Origin: Dryococelus australis
Lineage: Eukaryota > Arthropoda > Insecta > Phasmatodea > Phasmatidae
Direction: 5' to 3'
Assembly: GCA_029891345.1 (NCBI GenBank)
Contig: CM057009.1
Location: 292,408,966 to 292,472,965, forward strand
Length of the DNA stretch: 64,000 nt
The notes beneath the pieces are model-generated. The model was given only the letters and a program-made list of their open reading frames with translations. It did not search any database and was not told the DNA's origin. Positions 52,501 to 64,000 of this stretch are shown here, one piece after another. Position numbers and translations under genes: made by a program. Each line of letters begins with the position of its first letter. The stretch's first letter is position 1.

Positions 52501-55078
52501 ATTAATATCAATGCCACGTGGTTACATGGCTAAGGATGAAAGGTGTTTTGAGGGGTGGTGAGGTTAAAGGTTAAGGAAATTTTCTGGTGAGAATGATGTT
52601 ACCCATCTAGGCGCCAGGCATCGCCAGGTATCGGCGCCAATGTTGCTAGAGCTTGAGATTGGACGTAGATTTTCCTTCAATGATTATTGCCCCTTATATT
52701 TACTTACTGATTGTGTTTGCTAAATGGTAGGCCTATTAAAGGCTGATCTACATGCCTTAAACTGCTTTACTGGGAGATTTCACTCACAAACTATACCAAT
52801 TAACGTAATGATTGATTAGGTGGGTTTTGAGGGTCCCTTGCCCTGAAACACACAAAGGCACTCCACTGAAATAATAAATGTTGTTAGCACACACACGTAT
52901 ATTTCTCATGGCAGAATACACTAATTTTCCTCTGTGGGAGACACTTGACACTGGTTACTGGTCTTGGCCTGCTGATAGGGCTATACAGATAAATGGTGCA
53001 AAACTGACATTGACAATTACGTGTAAAAGTTTTGCTTCCCCAGGTGATGCAAGCACTGAGTAAGGAGGGCCGGTGTCTCCAGTGGCGAGAAAGACGAAAA
53101 ATAGTTCCAGTATTGAAATAAGCTATTGATCCACTACATGATTGGTTGCAAAGCGTGATGTGTCACTGAACCGCGTAGTGATGTGACCGTGCCCTTCAGA
53201 GTTTCAGGTGATACTGATTCCTCCGTAGACCGCGCGCTGCCAGTTTGGCGAGACAACGCAGCTTACAGAGTGCACACAACTTGCATAAATTTTTTAATTA
53301 CATGAAATTCTTGCAAATAACACTTTATACAATACCGTGTACTCTAGAAACAATGTAAACAAAAACCCTTGTAATGAAATGAAATTAAATGGGTGTGAGT
53401 AAATGGAATGAAGACTACACTTTGCATGAAAATAATTAATATGAACACAATTAACACTTAAATGAAAGGCTAGGGGCACCCTACCTTGAACTCACTTGCA
53501 CTTTGCTTACACTTGTTTCACTCTTTACACTACGGGGCAAAACTCCGCAGAGCGCTGGTGCCTGCTGTGGTGATGCGAAGTGTGCGGCCGGGCAAACAGT
53601 CTGGTGGCTAGGGACGTGAGCACACATCAATATAGTGATTTGTCTTGCACCAAGATGCATTCTTATTGCAATTGAATAAAAAATTAACATTTATGTGAGT
53701 AGAAGTTTAGTGAGGGGCTAGGGATATCCTGAGCATTTTGGATTTTGTAATTTTTGAACATTAAGTGTGTCTTCATCCAAAAATAGTAGCAGATATATTT
53801 GATAACTCTGTTAATATTTACATATGAAACAGAATATAATAAGCTTTATTATAATTTTTCTTATTTACATTTGTTTTTACTTAACTCCGTTTTTGACTTA
53901 TGGTTACAGACCTGGGTAAAATATGCACTGTACAGCAATATTGAAAGTAATCATAGCAGCAATAGTAAAATTAAATTGTGAAGTTTAGTTATGTGTCCAC
54001 TAAATATTCAGCTTTTTCATTAACAGTACAGCAATTTCATTATGTACGGGGGAAAGCCAGACTTTTTAGTGTCAAAAAGTAAGACCATATTGGCCTGAAT
54101 ATAATATGACTGGTTGCCAAAAATTATGATTCAGAAATATGGGGGTGGTCTTATAATTGTGACCTAACAATTTAAGTTACCTTTAAAATTACTTTTATGT
54201 TTGAATATTGAAGGAAATGGCATTTCACCATACTTTACAATGTACTTACATATTATGCATAAAATATTTATTAAAAAAATGAGCTAGCCATACTTAATGG
54301 AAAATGAGTGAGCATTTATCATAACCTCCATATGCTCACGTAAACAAATAATGAATTTAATCTTTTTCTCATTTTGTAAACAATACAGAAATTTTACATC
54401 CCACAAAACTGTGCAGTTTAACATGCATAAATACTGTAAATTTATTTATAATAAGTATTCAGTTGATAATCTCTGCAATCAAACGTAAATTTACGCTTTT
54501 TTTTTTTTTTTCATTTGGCAAGAGCTATAGGCATATAATGAAGCAGTATAACATCTTGCGTGGAAGTATCAGAAAGTATTGATTTTCAAACCAATGCTGC
54601 TGCTGTTGTTACTTCTGCCATTTTGACACTTTGAGAGAGAAATTGTTTGCAGAGTAGTGTAATACTAATTCATACGTGCATAATTTGTGGCTGTGATATT
54701 GTGTTATCTATTTGTAAACATACACATTTGTAAGAAATTTTATGCAGCAACAGGTCACCCCAATCCAGTATTTTTTGGGATTAGGAAAGGAGAATACCAC
54801 AGGTGAAGGGACAGTTTATGAATGCATAAAGAACCTGTAGTGGATAATATTTAATGGAGTGATAAGTCACCCCAGTAATCACTCCAGGGTTAATATTTGG
54901 AAGGTCATATTAAAACAATAATAAATTAGGTTCAAAGCTAAGTTTTTACTTGCTCATTTAAGACAACCTTCTATACGGTAAAAAATGTATGATACCTAAT
55001 AACTATTGCCCCTTTTATTTTGGAGATTCATTTTCATGATCGGGTGAACTTGGAGCACTTTTTTCTTCTCGTATAATG
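52501..55078. other. Non-coding DNA with a CpG-richer patch
   Basis: 53030-53260 and 53540-53620 are richer in CG than the surrounding DNA (for example CCGCGCGCTGCC at about 53229). No protein match. Poly-T at 54497-54511. The CG-richer patch may be younger transposon sequence or a promoter-like region; I cannot tell which. Confidence 0.4.
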
Positions 55079-56958
55079 TGACGTCAGCTAAGAGCCAGCG
55101 GCAGCTAGGCCATGGCGGCACTTGCCGCTAATGTGACACATGGGTAAGCATGTGCGCGCAGCCTGCCACGACCATGGACTTTCCCTAAATGGGAGAATAG
55201 TTTCCGAGTGCTATGTATTTTTCATTTAGGGTCAGAGTATGTTGTAAAATGTAAAAATGTTCTTTTCTCGATGTTGTGCAATGTTTATGTTTCAAATTCA
55301 AAATGTGCGCTGCACTGAAGAGCTGGGTACTGATATTCAGGCGAGAATGCCTTCAAAAGACATTTATTGAATAACAGTATTTCAGATTTAAAATTGCTTT
55401 GATAATTCTGTAATATCTTATGTGCCATTTAATTTACAAATATTAATATTTTTACTCAACGTGCATAGCACTTCCGCTTGTGTAAACCCCGCAGGCAACC
55501 ATGGGAGGTCTGTGCGACCCCTGCCTCTGGGCAGTTGTTCTAGGAGAGTTGGTGAGGTAAGACGCTGTCACGTACGCAATTCATATTTTTGCACTGAGTT
55601 AGATTTTCATAGTTTTTATGTAGTATACCGGTTAACCTTTACTTTGCATACATTTTGCCAGACATCCCGAGCATTATGCTTCCACTAAAATAATTATTTG
55701 CAGCCCCTGTGGCTTTTTGAAACTTAAACGTGTTGAGAGGAGAGAATGTTGGAGAGGCCACACGGCCCGTGCAACTTGTGAATCAGGTGTCATCTGCCCA
55801 TGTTAAGGGCGTTTTCTTGTATCTTCTGCTTAATTGCGACAAGCAATTACAAGGATTATATCTGTATGTGCATATTTAAGGGTTTTTTGTCATGTTTAAT
55901 TGTTTTACGGGCACGTGGTTAGCAGCCGCCAAGTACGTAACTGCGCTTAGAGGGTTATTTCTTGTAATTTTATGTGTGCCGTAATTTATCTCAGGGTTAT
56001 ATGTATTGTTTAATTCAGGATTCTTGTATTGTTCAATGTTTGATGCTTTTTTGTGTATGACCACATGGTCATTTCGTATGTCTGAATTTTCCTGCCATCA
56101 GGTGTGCTAAGAGCTTTTGTATGCTTGCATCACACAGAGAATAATGTTGCTGACGCCGTTAACATTTCGGCTGACGAGATTTTATTTAATCTCAAGGGAA
56201 ATAATGTACTTTACATCTGCACACATGGTCCGCCAAGAACTTCATCCAGCGGCATCCGCACCATCTAAGAATCTTTTCACGCATCTGCTTGTTTATTTGC
56301 CTATTTCATGCTGTGCCCCATGTTCACCCAGTGATATTTTCTAACTTTGTACAGTGGTATTATTTTCCGCCCTAACCCACTGTGTGTAATGACCGTTGCA
56401 ACACATCACGTGATTCAGGGACGTGTCCTGATGAGTAGGCGTTAGTGACTAGAGTAAACGCACATGGTAATTTCATTTTTAATTCCCCTTGTCCTGCCTA
56501 CAGGAAAAATCTACAGTCCACCCTAGCGGCTGTAGACCCCTTTCCTTATGGAGACTGTGTTCTGAGACACCACGGAGAAATCATCCATCTCGGAGTGCGC
56601 GAGTTGAGTTATGTGCTGGGGGAATCACCCACCGGAACTGGCTAGTCATATCTGAGGTTAACCATAAACACATTTCTGGCACAAACTGTAATTTGGGTAA
56701 ATAAACAAAATCTTCCCAGTGTAAATCTATGTATCTTTGTAGCATCAGAACCCAGCTTATCTCCATTTATTCAAAGTGCAATGTTTAATAATGAAAAGTG
56801 TTTTGTAAGTATGCATGGGTGAGACGAACACACGGAACCTACCGCATCCCTGAGATTACCGATTCTCTAAGTGCGGTACGTAGGAACCACCGCTGACGCC
56901 CAGTTACCAGTAAGTAAAAGTGTATTCATTCGTCTTTGTGTCTCACCCGACTGCGTCA
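55079..56958 (-). mobile_element. Solo LTR, 1.9-kb family, copy B, with AATG target-site duplication
   Basis: Plus-strand ends read TGACGTCAGCTAAGAGCC and CACCCGACTGCGTCA, TG to CA. The four bases before (55075-55078) and after (56959-56962) are both AATG, a perfect 4-bp duplication as Ty3/Gypsy integrases make. It aligns along its length with copy C and with the reverse complement of copy A. There is no internal region, so it is a recombination-derived solo LTR. Frames on either strand inside it (for example 55422-55688) are not conserved between copies. Confidence 0.85.
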
Positions 56959-57197
56959 AATGTTAGGATTACAACACCCTGTGTAGCTGTCATCTAGCAC
57001 TAAATAAAAAGCAGCAGCCGCCAAAAGACGATGGTGGCTCAATTGCATATAGGACAGAGAAGTTTATCCTGATTGCAAATCAGTTTCAGAGGTCTTCTTT
57101 TAATGGTTATTAAAATACTGAATATACAGGCTGTTTCTTAAATACGTGGACAAACTACACGTGTGTACCTCACAAAAAAATAAGGCAAAAATATATA

Positions 57198-58464
57198 CTG
57201 TTAACTCCCGGATAACCGTGTTAATCGGGGCAAGAGAACACGAGTAAGCGAATGTGTATTTGAAAACTCGGATAATCGAATTTTACACATTTTTACTATT
57301 AATGGAACAGTGATATTGGCTTCGAAAATCGTGATAAAAACAGTACCTATTATACATTTCAAAGAGAAAACAAATCACGCATTGTATGTGCAGGATTTAA
57401 GTACACAATGCTTTAACTGTTATGTGTTGCACCGAGAGTAGGTAATTCACTGCGCATCGAGTATACACAGCCTTCCATCGGCGCCAGGCCAGCGCGTTTG
57501 GCGGGGGACCGGGAGTGATAGATAAGCGGTCAGTTGTGCGTGTGTGTCGCTTTACGTGCGTCACTCAAACACGTCCTTTAGATGGCAGAGTTAGTTGAAA
57601 GTTTAAAATGCAATGCAATAAAGACTAAACTATAGCGAGACTTTAAATGATGCAACCTGGCATTTAAACAATACAGTACAATCCCCATTTTTTTAATAAC
57701 CCTTATGATACAAAAACTTATTAAAATTTTACCAACTAACACATAAATTTTAAATCTCTGAAATGTTTTGTTTTTTGGTTAACATTTAAACACGTGATTT
57801 GAAAAAGTTGTAAGAAAAGTTAAACCGTGCATTTCTTGAAAAAGACTTCAATTTTCTTTTGTTTGGCACCGGAATTGATGTTTTTGTTTATAACGCACCA
57901 TGCTCAAATTGTTTTATTATTTCTAACTTTTCCGCGATAGTTTTAACTGACTTTTTATGTTTTATTGACGTTGCGAAAACAAGTGAACAATGACCCAGGC
58001 CGACGATCGATTCTGGTAAGACGTGTTTCTAAGGACCCCGGGGGGGGGGGGGTGTAACTGAAGCCGTGTCCGAAACAGAAATAGCACATTCTTTATTTTG
58101 TAATTTGTCATTTCGTAAATTTCACTTCCGAAGTTGTCAACTGTCACTTGTTTAGCACTCACAGTGACACATTTTTACATTAACAGTGAAAAATATTTTT
58201 ATCTAAATTTAATGCTTAAAACTGACGGAAATATTTCTACAATCATCACTGGAATGCTGTTCATGCGTTAATAAATAAGAAAATAATAATTTATGCAATA
58301 ACAACTTCAAAAAAAATTTGTTGCGGAATATATAAACAAAGCAAAACAGTTGCATGCTTTTTGAAACATGCCTGGTGTATTTTATGAACAAGTATTTGTT
58401 TTATAAAACATTCAAGCGTGTGTTCATTTTGTATTTTTGAAGCACAATTAGGCGGGAGTTTGCT
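57198..58464. mobile_element. Pogo-like non-autonomous element
   Basis: Left end CTGTTAACTCCCGGATAACC then GTGTTAATCGGG; reverse-complemented right end CAGCAAACTCCCGCCTAATT then GTGC. Both are flanked by TA (TATA on each side), the pogo/Tc1 target site. The CAG..AACTCCCG..TAA pattern is typical of Tigger/pogo ends. The 1.27-kb interior lacks a transposase. A poly-G run is at 58040-58052. Confidence 0.55.
58040..58052. repeat. Poly-G tract
   Basis: Thirteen G after CCCC, inside the pogo-like element. Confidence 0.9.
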
Positions 58465-58754
58465 GTATACGACTTACCATCTAAAGTATATCTCAAGGGT
58501 GAACCTGGATACCATTCACACTCACCTCACACAATTAATTTATGTAATTATCCACCGACATGGTGTTTTGTGATCTTATGTTATCATGGTATGCCACACG
58601 ACTTCCGATCATCTCAGGTGAATTGCACGTTTCCTACAAACCCGGCCGCGGTATTTCGTGGTTGTGTACTTTATGCATTTATTCCTCGGAAATGGTTGGG
58701 ATTAGGACAATTATGAATTAGGCCTTTTAAGCATATTTTAATGTTGACACACGT

Positions 58755-58820
58755 TCGTATCTTCGGGATAGTGGTTAGAGCACTGACAGACCTCCCGAGT
58801 TCAGTAGGTGATCCCACCTC
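58755..58820 (+). repeat. tRNA-derived SINE head, degenerate
   Basis: ATAGTGGTTAGAGCACTGAC resembles a pol III A box context of tRNAs, and about 35 bases later TAGGTGATCCCACC resembles a B box. The spacing fits a tRNA-derived SINE with a partly worn head. The GC-richer DNA that follows may be its body. Confidence 0.5.
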
Positions 58821-59760
58821 TGCGTGTTTGTTGCTATTCTAGCCCGGTGGGTCGTGGTAGGTTCAATTGGGGGAGGGGTGTGGGCACTTAATGGGAGGAT
58901 ACCATCTGAGGGGAGGGGAATCAAACCCCAGAGTGAGTCGAACCATGATTGTATCCCGTCCGGGGCGAACAGTCTTCCTCACTGCAAGAGCTGCCAAATT
59001 GCGGGATGCCAGCAGTCCCAGGGTTATATATCGTGATACGGATTACTTGATGGTGATGGTAGGGGTGGATTATCCTGCCGGAGGGGTTGATGTTATACGC
59101 AGTGATCGCGTAGGCTGGCATGAGGGGACATAGATTGCAGGGGAAGGATCTACGTGGGCTTTTGGGGTGACCTTCGGTGGTAGTCGAACCCTGATTACCT
59201 TCCCGGAAGCTAAGTGAATTACACACGAAGTCCGTATCTCCTTTTCCTGGTCTAGCTCTTGGGTGGCGGTTTAGTTACTGCAGGCAGGGGGGTCTCCAGC
59301 TGGGGATAGCTGATTGGTTCTTGATCGGGCCACGGGCAACAAATTTCCGAAGCAGGCTAATAACTAAGACTCGTGGTCCAGGGGAATGAACGCAGAAATA
59401 GGGCGAGGTGTAAAGTTGGGCTTCCCAGATGGGAGCGTAGCCTCGCTCGTAACTTCTGCATCTACCTTTGATTTAATTAACCTATGTAAAGCTTGTTGTT
59501 CTCTGTGCCGATTACGGCGCTGGATACCGCCCTTCTGCCCTTCCTGCATACGTGGAGTCCAGGGGGTGTGTCTTATTCAGTCACCCCCAATGCACTGGTG
59601 GAGAGCTGTGCAGTCCGGAATTAGGACACCACATAGGGTAGGCGAGGGAGCACCGGAAACCCAGGAGCAGCGGTATGTCTTTTCAGATTCAAAGTTTTAT
59701 TCAAGCTCCATCTCCTGTGGAATTCGGCATGCCTCACAACTATCCCTAACTGGGGTTTTT
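58821..59760. other. GC-richer block, unidentified
   Basis: Base composition rises sharply here compared with neighbours and CG dinucleotides are frequent, as in a young insertion or a CpG-rich element. A minus frame at 59549-59364 (61 codons, basic) and plus frames at 58824-59133 and 59386-59775 have no family I recognise. A second tRNA B-box-like GTAGTCGAACCCTGATTACC is at about 59180. It ends where AT-rich DNA resumes at about 59770. Confidence 0.45.
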
Positions 59761-60294
59761 ATTGCACGCAACTAAAACATTTCACTGACAGAATATTAAT
59801 AAAGTAAGTGAGTTAGGAACTAATATTAAAATTACAGTAGCGAACAAGTTCAGTTTTACGTGACCATACAAAAAGAAAGCATTACAGTAGGCCATGTAAA
59901 CTTGTTAAATTTATATGGCTTGGATTTTTTTTGTCAGCAATATAAATTGTATAATAAGTTAGTTTAGCTGTTAAATAATTCAACAAAACTTTGTATTCTG
60001 GCAGTATGTACAGTATTAGGAATATTAGCTATGCCTATAAAGAATATGATTTTAGGTCTATCTGTACAATAGCACCAAAATATAAAATAAAGCTTTCATG
60101 CCATATCCTGGGAACCAGTAAACCCATTTGTACCAAATTTTGCACACAATTAGTGTGATGGTCGGCCATGTAAACTTAGTTGACTTAAGTGACTAACACA
60201 CGTGTTTTCAAAATGATATTCCTGTAAATATTTGAGGTTGGCAAACCCAGTTTGCTAAAACTTCAAACTGATTACAACCAAACTAGATGCTCCG

Positions 60295-60372
60295 AGTTCT
60301 ACCTCCGTGATGCAGTTGGTTGCATGCTTTCTCGCAGTACGGGTTGTATTGGGTTCAAGTCCTGGGTACAAC
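60295..60372 (+). repeat. tRNA-like sequence, SINE head or tRNA pseudogene
   Basis: GATGCAGTTGGTTGCATGCT resembles the A-box/D-arm of a tRNA and GGGTTCAAGTCCTGGGT contains a consensus pol III B box (GGTTCAAGTCC). The spacing of about 45 bases is tRNA-like. The acceptor stem does not pair convincingly, so it is not a functional tRNA. Confidence 0.55.
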
Positions 60373-61861
60373 ACATTTATATTTTCAATTGTTTCATCAG
60401 TAGGTTATTATATTTGTTTCTGGCTGTACCTTCAATGATACTGCTGTCAATGAGACATTAACACCCACCTACCATATAACTTTTTTTAAGAACTTTATCA
60501 AAATATTTACATCTATGTAGAGGAAAGTAGGCTCGTTAGTTATATTGGTAACTTCTTGTTTCAGTTGGTATCTTAGTTCTTCTAGCCATCTAGTTTTTGT
60601 GAATGCACATCCACCTGGAAACAGGGCAATATCCAACCAAAGCAGAGGACGGCAGAAGAAGAGGTGCCAGAAGAGAAGTGACACATTCCAATCCCTTTGC
60701 GTGTATGAGGGGCATTGGAAAAAACTTGTAATCATCAACATACTTTCATCATTTCTGTTTATGCGACACTTTTGTGGATCAAAATGTTTACATTATACAT
60801 ACATTACAGCATTTGCTGTGTAATTCATTATGGAGCACATACAAGCCAATTTCCAAAATTGCTGTCAGTGAAATATTATAAAATAATAAAATTTGGCATA
60901 ATCATACATGCCAATTTTCACATAAGCAATAGACTTTTCTCAACTCATCCCCTAGTTAAATTAGTACGTACAAACTGCCAGCTATAAAACCAAATCAGGT
61001 GATCATACCTTAGAAAATATGAAAATATGTGTGGATGCACTTCAATTGCTGCTGCTGAAAATTTTGCCTTGTGGCGGCATCACCCTACAGGTTAGGTATG
61101 GACAGAACTGTACTTTCATTTTTAGCCAGCTTGTCAAAAAATGTGATCCAGGTAGGATGCAGTTTTTCATTTGAGTTCTTACTTTTTCCATTGAAACAGA
61201 GAATGGCCCAGTCTGCAAATGCTGAACAACTTTGGACATTGCATCAGCTGCCATTCAATTTAGAATACAAGTGTGTCTCCACTATAATGTCCCAGATTTT
61301 CGAGAAAGTTGTCAATGTCGGAGGTTAGAGTGAGCAAAGAGATTTGGGTGGGTAGCTCTTAACAGCGAGGTCATGAGAGCCGATGAGTATGAGTGAGGTG
61401 AGTATGAAGCAGTGCTGGAGTGAAGGGGGTGGGAGAAATTGGAGATCCTAGAGAAACCCGCTGACCAGCTGCATTATCCAGCACGATTTCCACATGCAAA
61501 ACAATAGTGGCATGCTTTTTGTGGCGATTTACTTTAATCACACTTCATAAATTTTGTTGTTTGCACTTTTTCCTGCACTGTTATTTTTATCACTGTTTAC
61601 GTTTTGTTTACCCTCATTGTTTGATCCTGCACCAGAATTTAAACCCTGATTTTGTCCGAACATTTTGGTTTTGTAACTGCTCGACTATTCACTTTGCCTG
61701 TTGACACTTTCACCTTGCGGTTCATGGGTGATGCGGGTGGTACGAGTTGCACTCTAAGGTAGCTGCACACATCAGCTTCTCCCATGCCAGCCCGAAGTGA
61801 TGTAGGGAATGCCACCATGATGCTGCATATCTCCTTGGAGTTGATTTCCCATACATCTCAC
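60373..61861. other. Mixed non-coding DNA, possibly the decayed interior of the Gypsy element at the right
   Basis: Overlapping frames on both strands (60469-60987, 61042-61328) show no family I can name. If the gag at 62281-61862 reads on, the rest of its polyprotein would be expected here on the minus strand, but I do not see RT or protease motifs. Confidence 0.35.
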
Positions 61862-62281
61862 CTACTCGAACTTGCAGACTCCGTTGCATTGTAATCTTGA
61901 TGCAGAGTCCTTCAAGAATGTTGATGTATCCTCATTGGGCGATCCTGCAAATGTAGGTAGTGTTGGGGTTGGCTTGGTAGCCCATTCATGGGCTGGCACA
62001 GTGGATTATGGTTGCCTCTTGCTCTCCTGCGGCCAGTAAGGAACTGTTACCTGTCTACTACTGCTCTGTAGCAACAGTGTTACTGGTTGTACAGTGGGCT
62101 AAGGTGTGATAATGGTTGGCATTACTGGTGGCAGGTTTTGGTGCAAATATTGGGGCTGGATAAAGGGCTTATATTTTTATATGTATGGAGCATATTGTAT
62201 GAATGAAATAGGTACTGTGGTCAAAGCTTGTAGGTGTGGTGTTGACTGAGCATGCGGCATGTTTTTGTTAACAGCTGCCAT
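61862..62281 (-). pseudogene. Gag-like frame of an LTR retrotransposon, three internal stops
   Basis: From an ATG at 62281, 139 codons run in one frame to a TAG at 61862-61864, interrupted by three stops. The product is Pro/Gln/Thr-rich (for example KPFIQPQYLHQNLPPVMPTI), then PTLPTFAGSPNEDTSTFL, which matches the P.F.G.P.ED...F opening of many Gypsy Gag capsid domains. Gag packages the RNA into particles; this copy is broken. It begins 18 bases inside the inner end of LTR copy C, in the direction expected for a 5' LTR on the minus strand. Confidence 0.55.
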
Positions 62282-62298
62282 ATACGCATTGTGGAAGT

Positions 62299-64000
62299 TG
62301 ACGGTGGCTAACAGCCAGCGGCGCTAGAGACCGTGACGGTGCTCATCACGCACGTGTTACGTGTCTCATACGTGTGCAAAGAGGCCAATAATTTTGAACT
62401 ATCCCATAAATATTATTTTTCAGTTTAAAATGTGTTATATTGAATTTGCAGGGTTTAATATGTCTTAAAGTGTTTGTGCTATTTTGAAATTGTTTGGTTA
62501 TAAAATTAGAAGTGCCCGCAGCACAGAGATTGAACACTGATATTCCAGCATGAACGCCATCGTAAAGAGAGACTAAATTAATATGAAAATTCACAGGAAA
62601 ATTATAAAAATGTAAAACGATATTTAATTTAATTTGTGCCATTTTATTTTCACTAATAAAATATTTTACTCGACGTGCATAGCACTTCCGCTTATGTGAA
62701 CCCCGTAGGCGGCCATGGTAGGTCCGTGCAACGCTTGTATCTGGACAGTCTGTCGAAGAGAGCTGGCGAGGTAAGACACTGTCACGCACGCAGTACAACT
62801 TTTGTTCACTGATGTAGGTTTTCATAGTGAATTTAGTTTACCAGTCAACCTTTGTTTGTGTACCTTTTTGCCAGACATTTCCCCAGCATTATGCTTCCGC
62901 TTTACTAGTTTATTTTGCCCTTGTGGTATTTTTAACTTAATCGAGGAGGAGGAGGAGAGAGATGTCAGAAAGGTCACGTGACCTGCGCAACTTGAATCAG
63001 GCGCCATCCGCTTATGTTTATGGCATTTCATTGTAATTTTTGCATTATTGCTACGCATAATTTCAAGGGCATTGTTTTTATGTATGTATTTGAGGGTATT
63101 TTTCATGTTTAAATATTTTATGGTGACATCACGTATAACCACGTGACTGACTGACGCCAAGTATTTGTATACGCCATTGTTGCATTTAGAGAGCTTATTT
63201 ATCTAATATCGTTTGTGCAATATTTTATTAAGGGTTCTATGTTAAATTTTTGTCAGTGTTCCGTGTAATTTAACGTAAATTTATGCTTTTTGTACTTGAC
63301 CACGCTGTCATGTTAATGTTTTTATTTAACCACCATCAGGCATGTTGCAAGCCTGTAATCACGTAAATCGTAAAGAGAATAATTTTCTCAGCAAGAATAA
63401 TATTTTGTCTGAATTTAATTTGCAGTTTCCACGAAGAAATATTGCAATTCCACCTGCACCACGTGGTCCGTTATGAACTTCATCCAGTGGCATCCGCGTC
63501 ATCTAAACTTGTTTTCACACGTGTGTTTATTGTGAATACTCATCTCGTATCCCATCTTGTTTCATGTATCTTTGAGGGTTTATGTAATTAGTTAATTTGT
63601 GTATGGTGCAATTATTCCCATCCTAGCTGGCTCTGTGTATAGGCCGTCATCATACTACCCACATGCTGGAGGGCGAGCCACGACGTGTTTGCGTTAGTGA
63701 TGCCGAGTAATCACACATGTTAATGTATCATCAGGGTTTCTTTTCGTAATTCACCATGTCCTATCTTCAGGGAAAAATCATCAGTCCACCGTAGTGGCTG
63801 TCAACTCTCTTCCTTTGTGAAGATTGTGTTTTCATACACCGTTGTGAGATCATCCATCAAGGCGTACACTAGATTAATTGCGGGCTGGGGAGTACCCAAG
63901 CGGAGTTAGCTAGACACGACCGAGGGTATCATTAATTTCATGGCACGTTGATTTGTACGCACATTATCAATAAATACAAGTCTACAGTGAACTTACCTCT
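62299..64000 (-). mobile_element. LTR copy C, truncated by the window edge, probable 5' LTR
   Basis: The inner end (plus strand TGACGGTGGCTAACAGCC) matches the ends of copies A and B, and the block aligns with both to the end of the window. About 0.2 kb is missing, judging from copy B. The gag-like frame next to it fixes the sense as minus. Two overlapping minus frames, 63160-62822 and 62825-62346, share a stop-start ATGA overlap. Only part of the first (PQGQNKLVK.KHNAGEMSGK) is also readable in copy A. Confidence 0.78.

Noticed and set aside
58867-59133. 88-codon plus frame in the GC-rich block
   Set aside because: Three overlapping frames of similar length occur there on both strands, as expected from stop-poor GC-rich sequence; no family match.

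Overview
This is eukaryotic nuclear DNA, most likely from an insect or other arthropod with a large, AT-rich, repeat-laden genome. There are no operons and no dense coding; long stretches are T-rich with scattered poly-T tracts. CG dinucleotides look rare and TG/CA common in the old host-like DNA, as expected of a methylated genome (read by eye, not counted). Relics of Ty3/Gypsy, Tc1-like, pogo-like and hAT-like elements are intermixed. I cannot name the species.

Layout. 1-3600 is featureless AT-rich DNA. 3686-6815 holds two pieces of a decayed Gypsy polyprotein on the minus strand (RNase H, then integrase), separated by 1.6 kb of other sequence. 7850-9812 is a 1.96-kb solo LTR; the same family returns at 55079-56958 (solo, with a 4-bp target-site duplication) and at 62299-64000 (running off the window, with a decayed gag frame starting 18 nt beyond its inner end). 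9813-17635 is mostly unique AT-rich DNA with a 159-bp TA microsatellite, a hAT-like end and a Tc1-type transposase relic. 17636-17862 is a clean small MITE. 18755-18970 is a convincing terminal coding exon of an unidentified plus-strand gene, followed by a probable 3' UTR. 25722-29387 is an old, nearly complete but inactive Gypsy element (protease, RT, RNase H and integrase recognisable, short LTRs at both ends). 31707-34251 is bounded by pogo/Tigger-like inverted repeats.

The most unusual structure is at 35.1-45.9 kb: at least ten, and perhaps thirteen, degenerate copies of a roughly 60-bp core with partly conserved flanks, all on the plus strand and 0.3-3 kb apart. The core shows no consistent reading frame, so it looks like a diverged tandem-duplication array or a non-coding element family rather than an exon cluster. 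A candidate EF-hand-encoding terminal exon lies at about 52.4 kb. The right end (53-64 kb) is dominated by the solo LTR, a pogo-like non-autonomous element, a GC-richer block, tRNA-derived SINE-like heads and the gag/LTR pair.

Only two segments (18755-18970 and about 52394-52500) look like host protein-coding exons. Neither gene was identified. Everything else supported here is mobile-element debris, simple repeats or the unexplained array.
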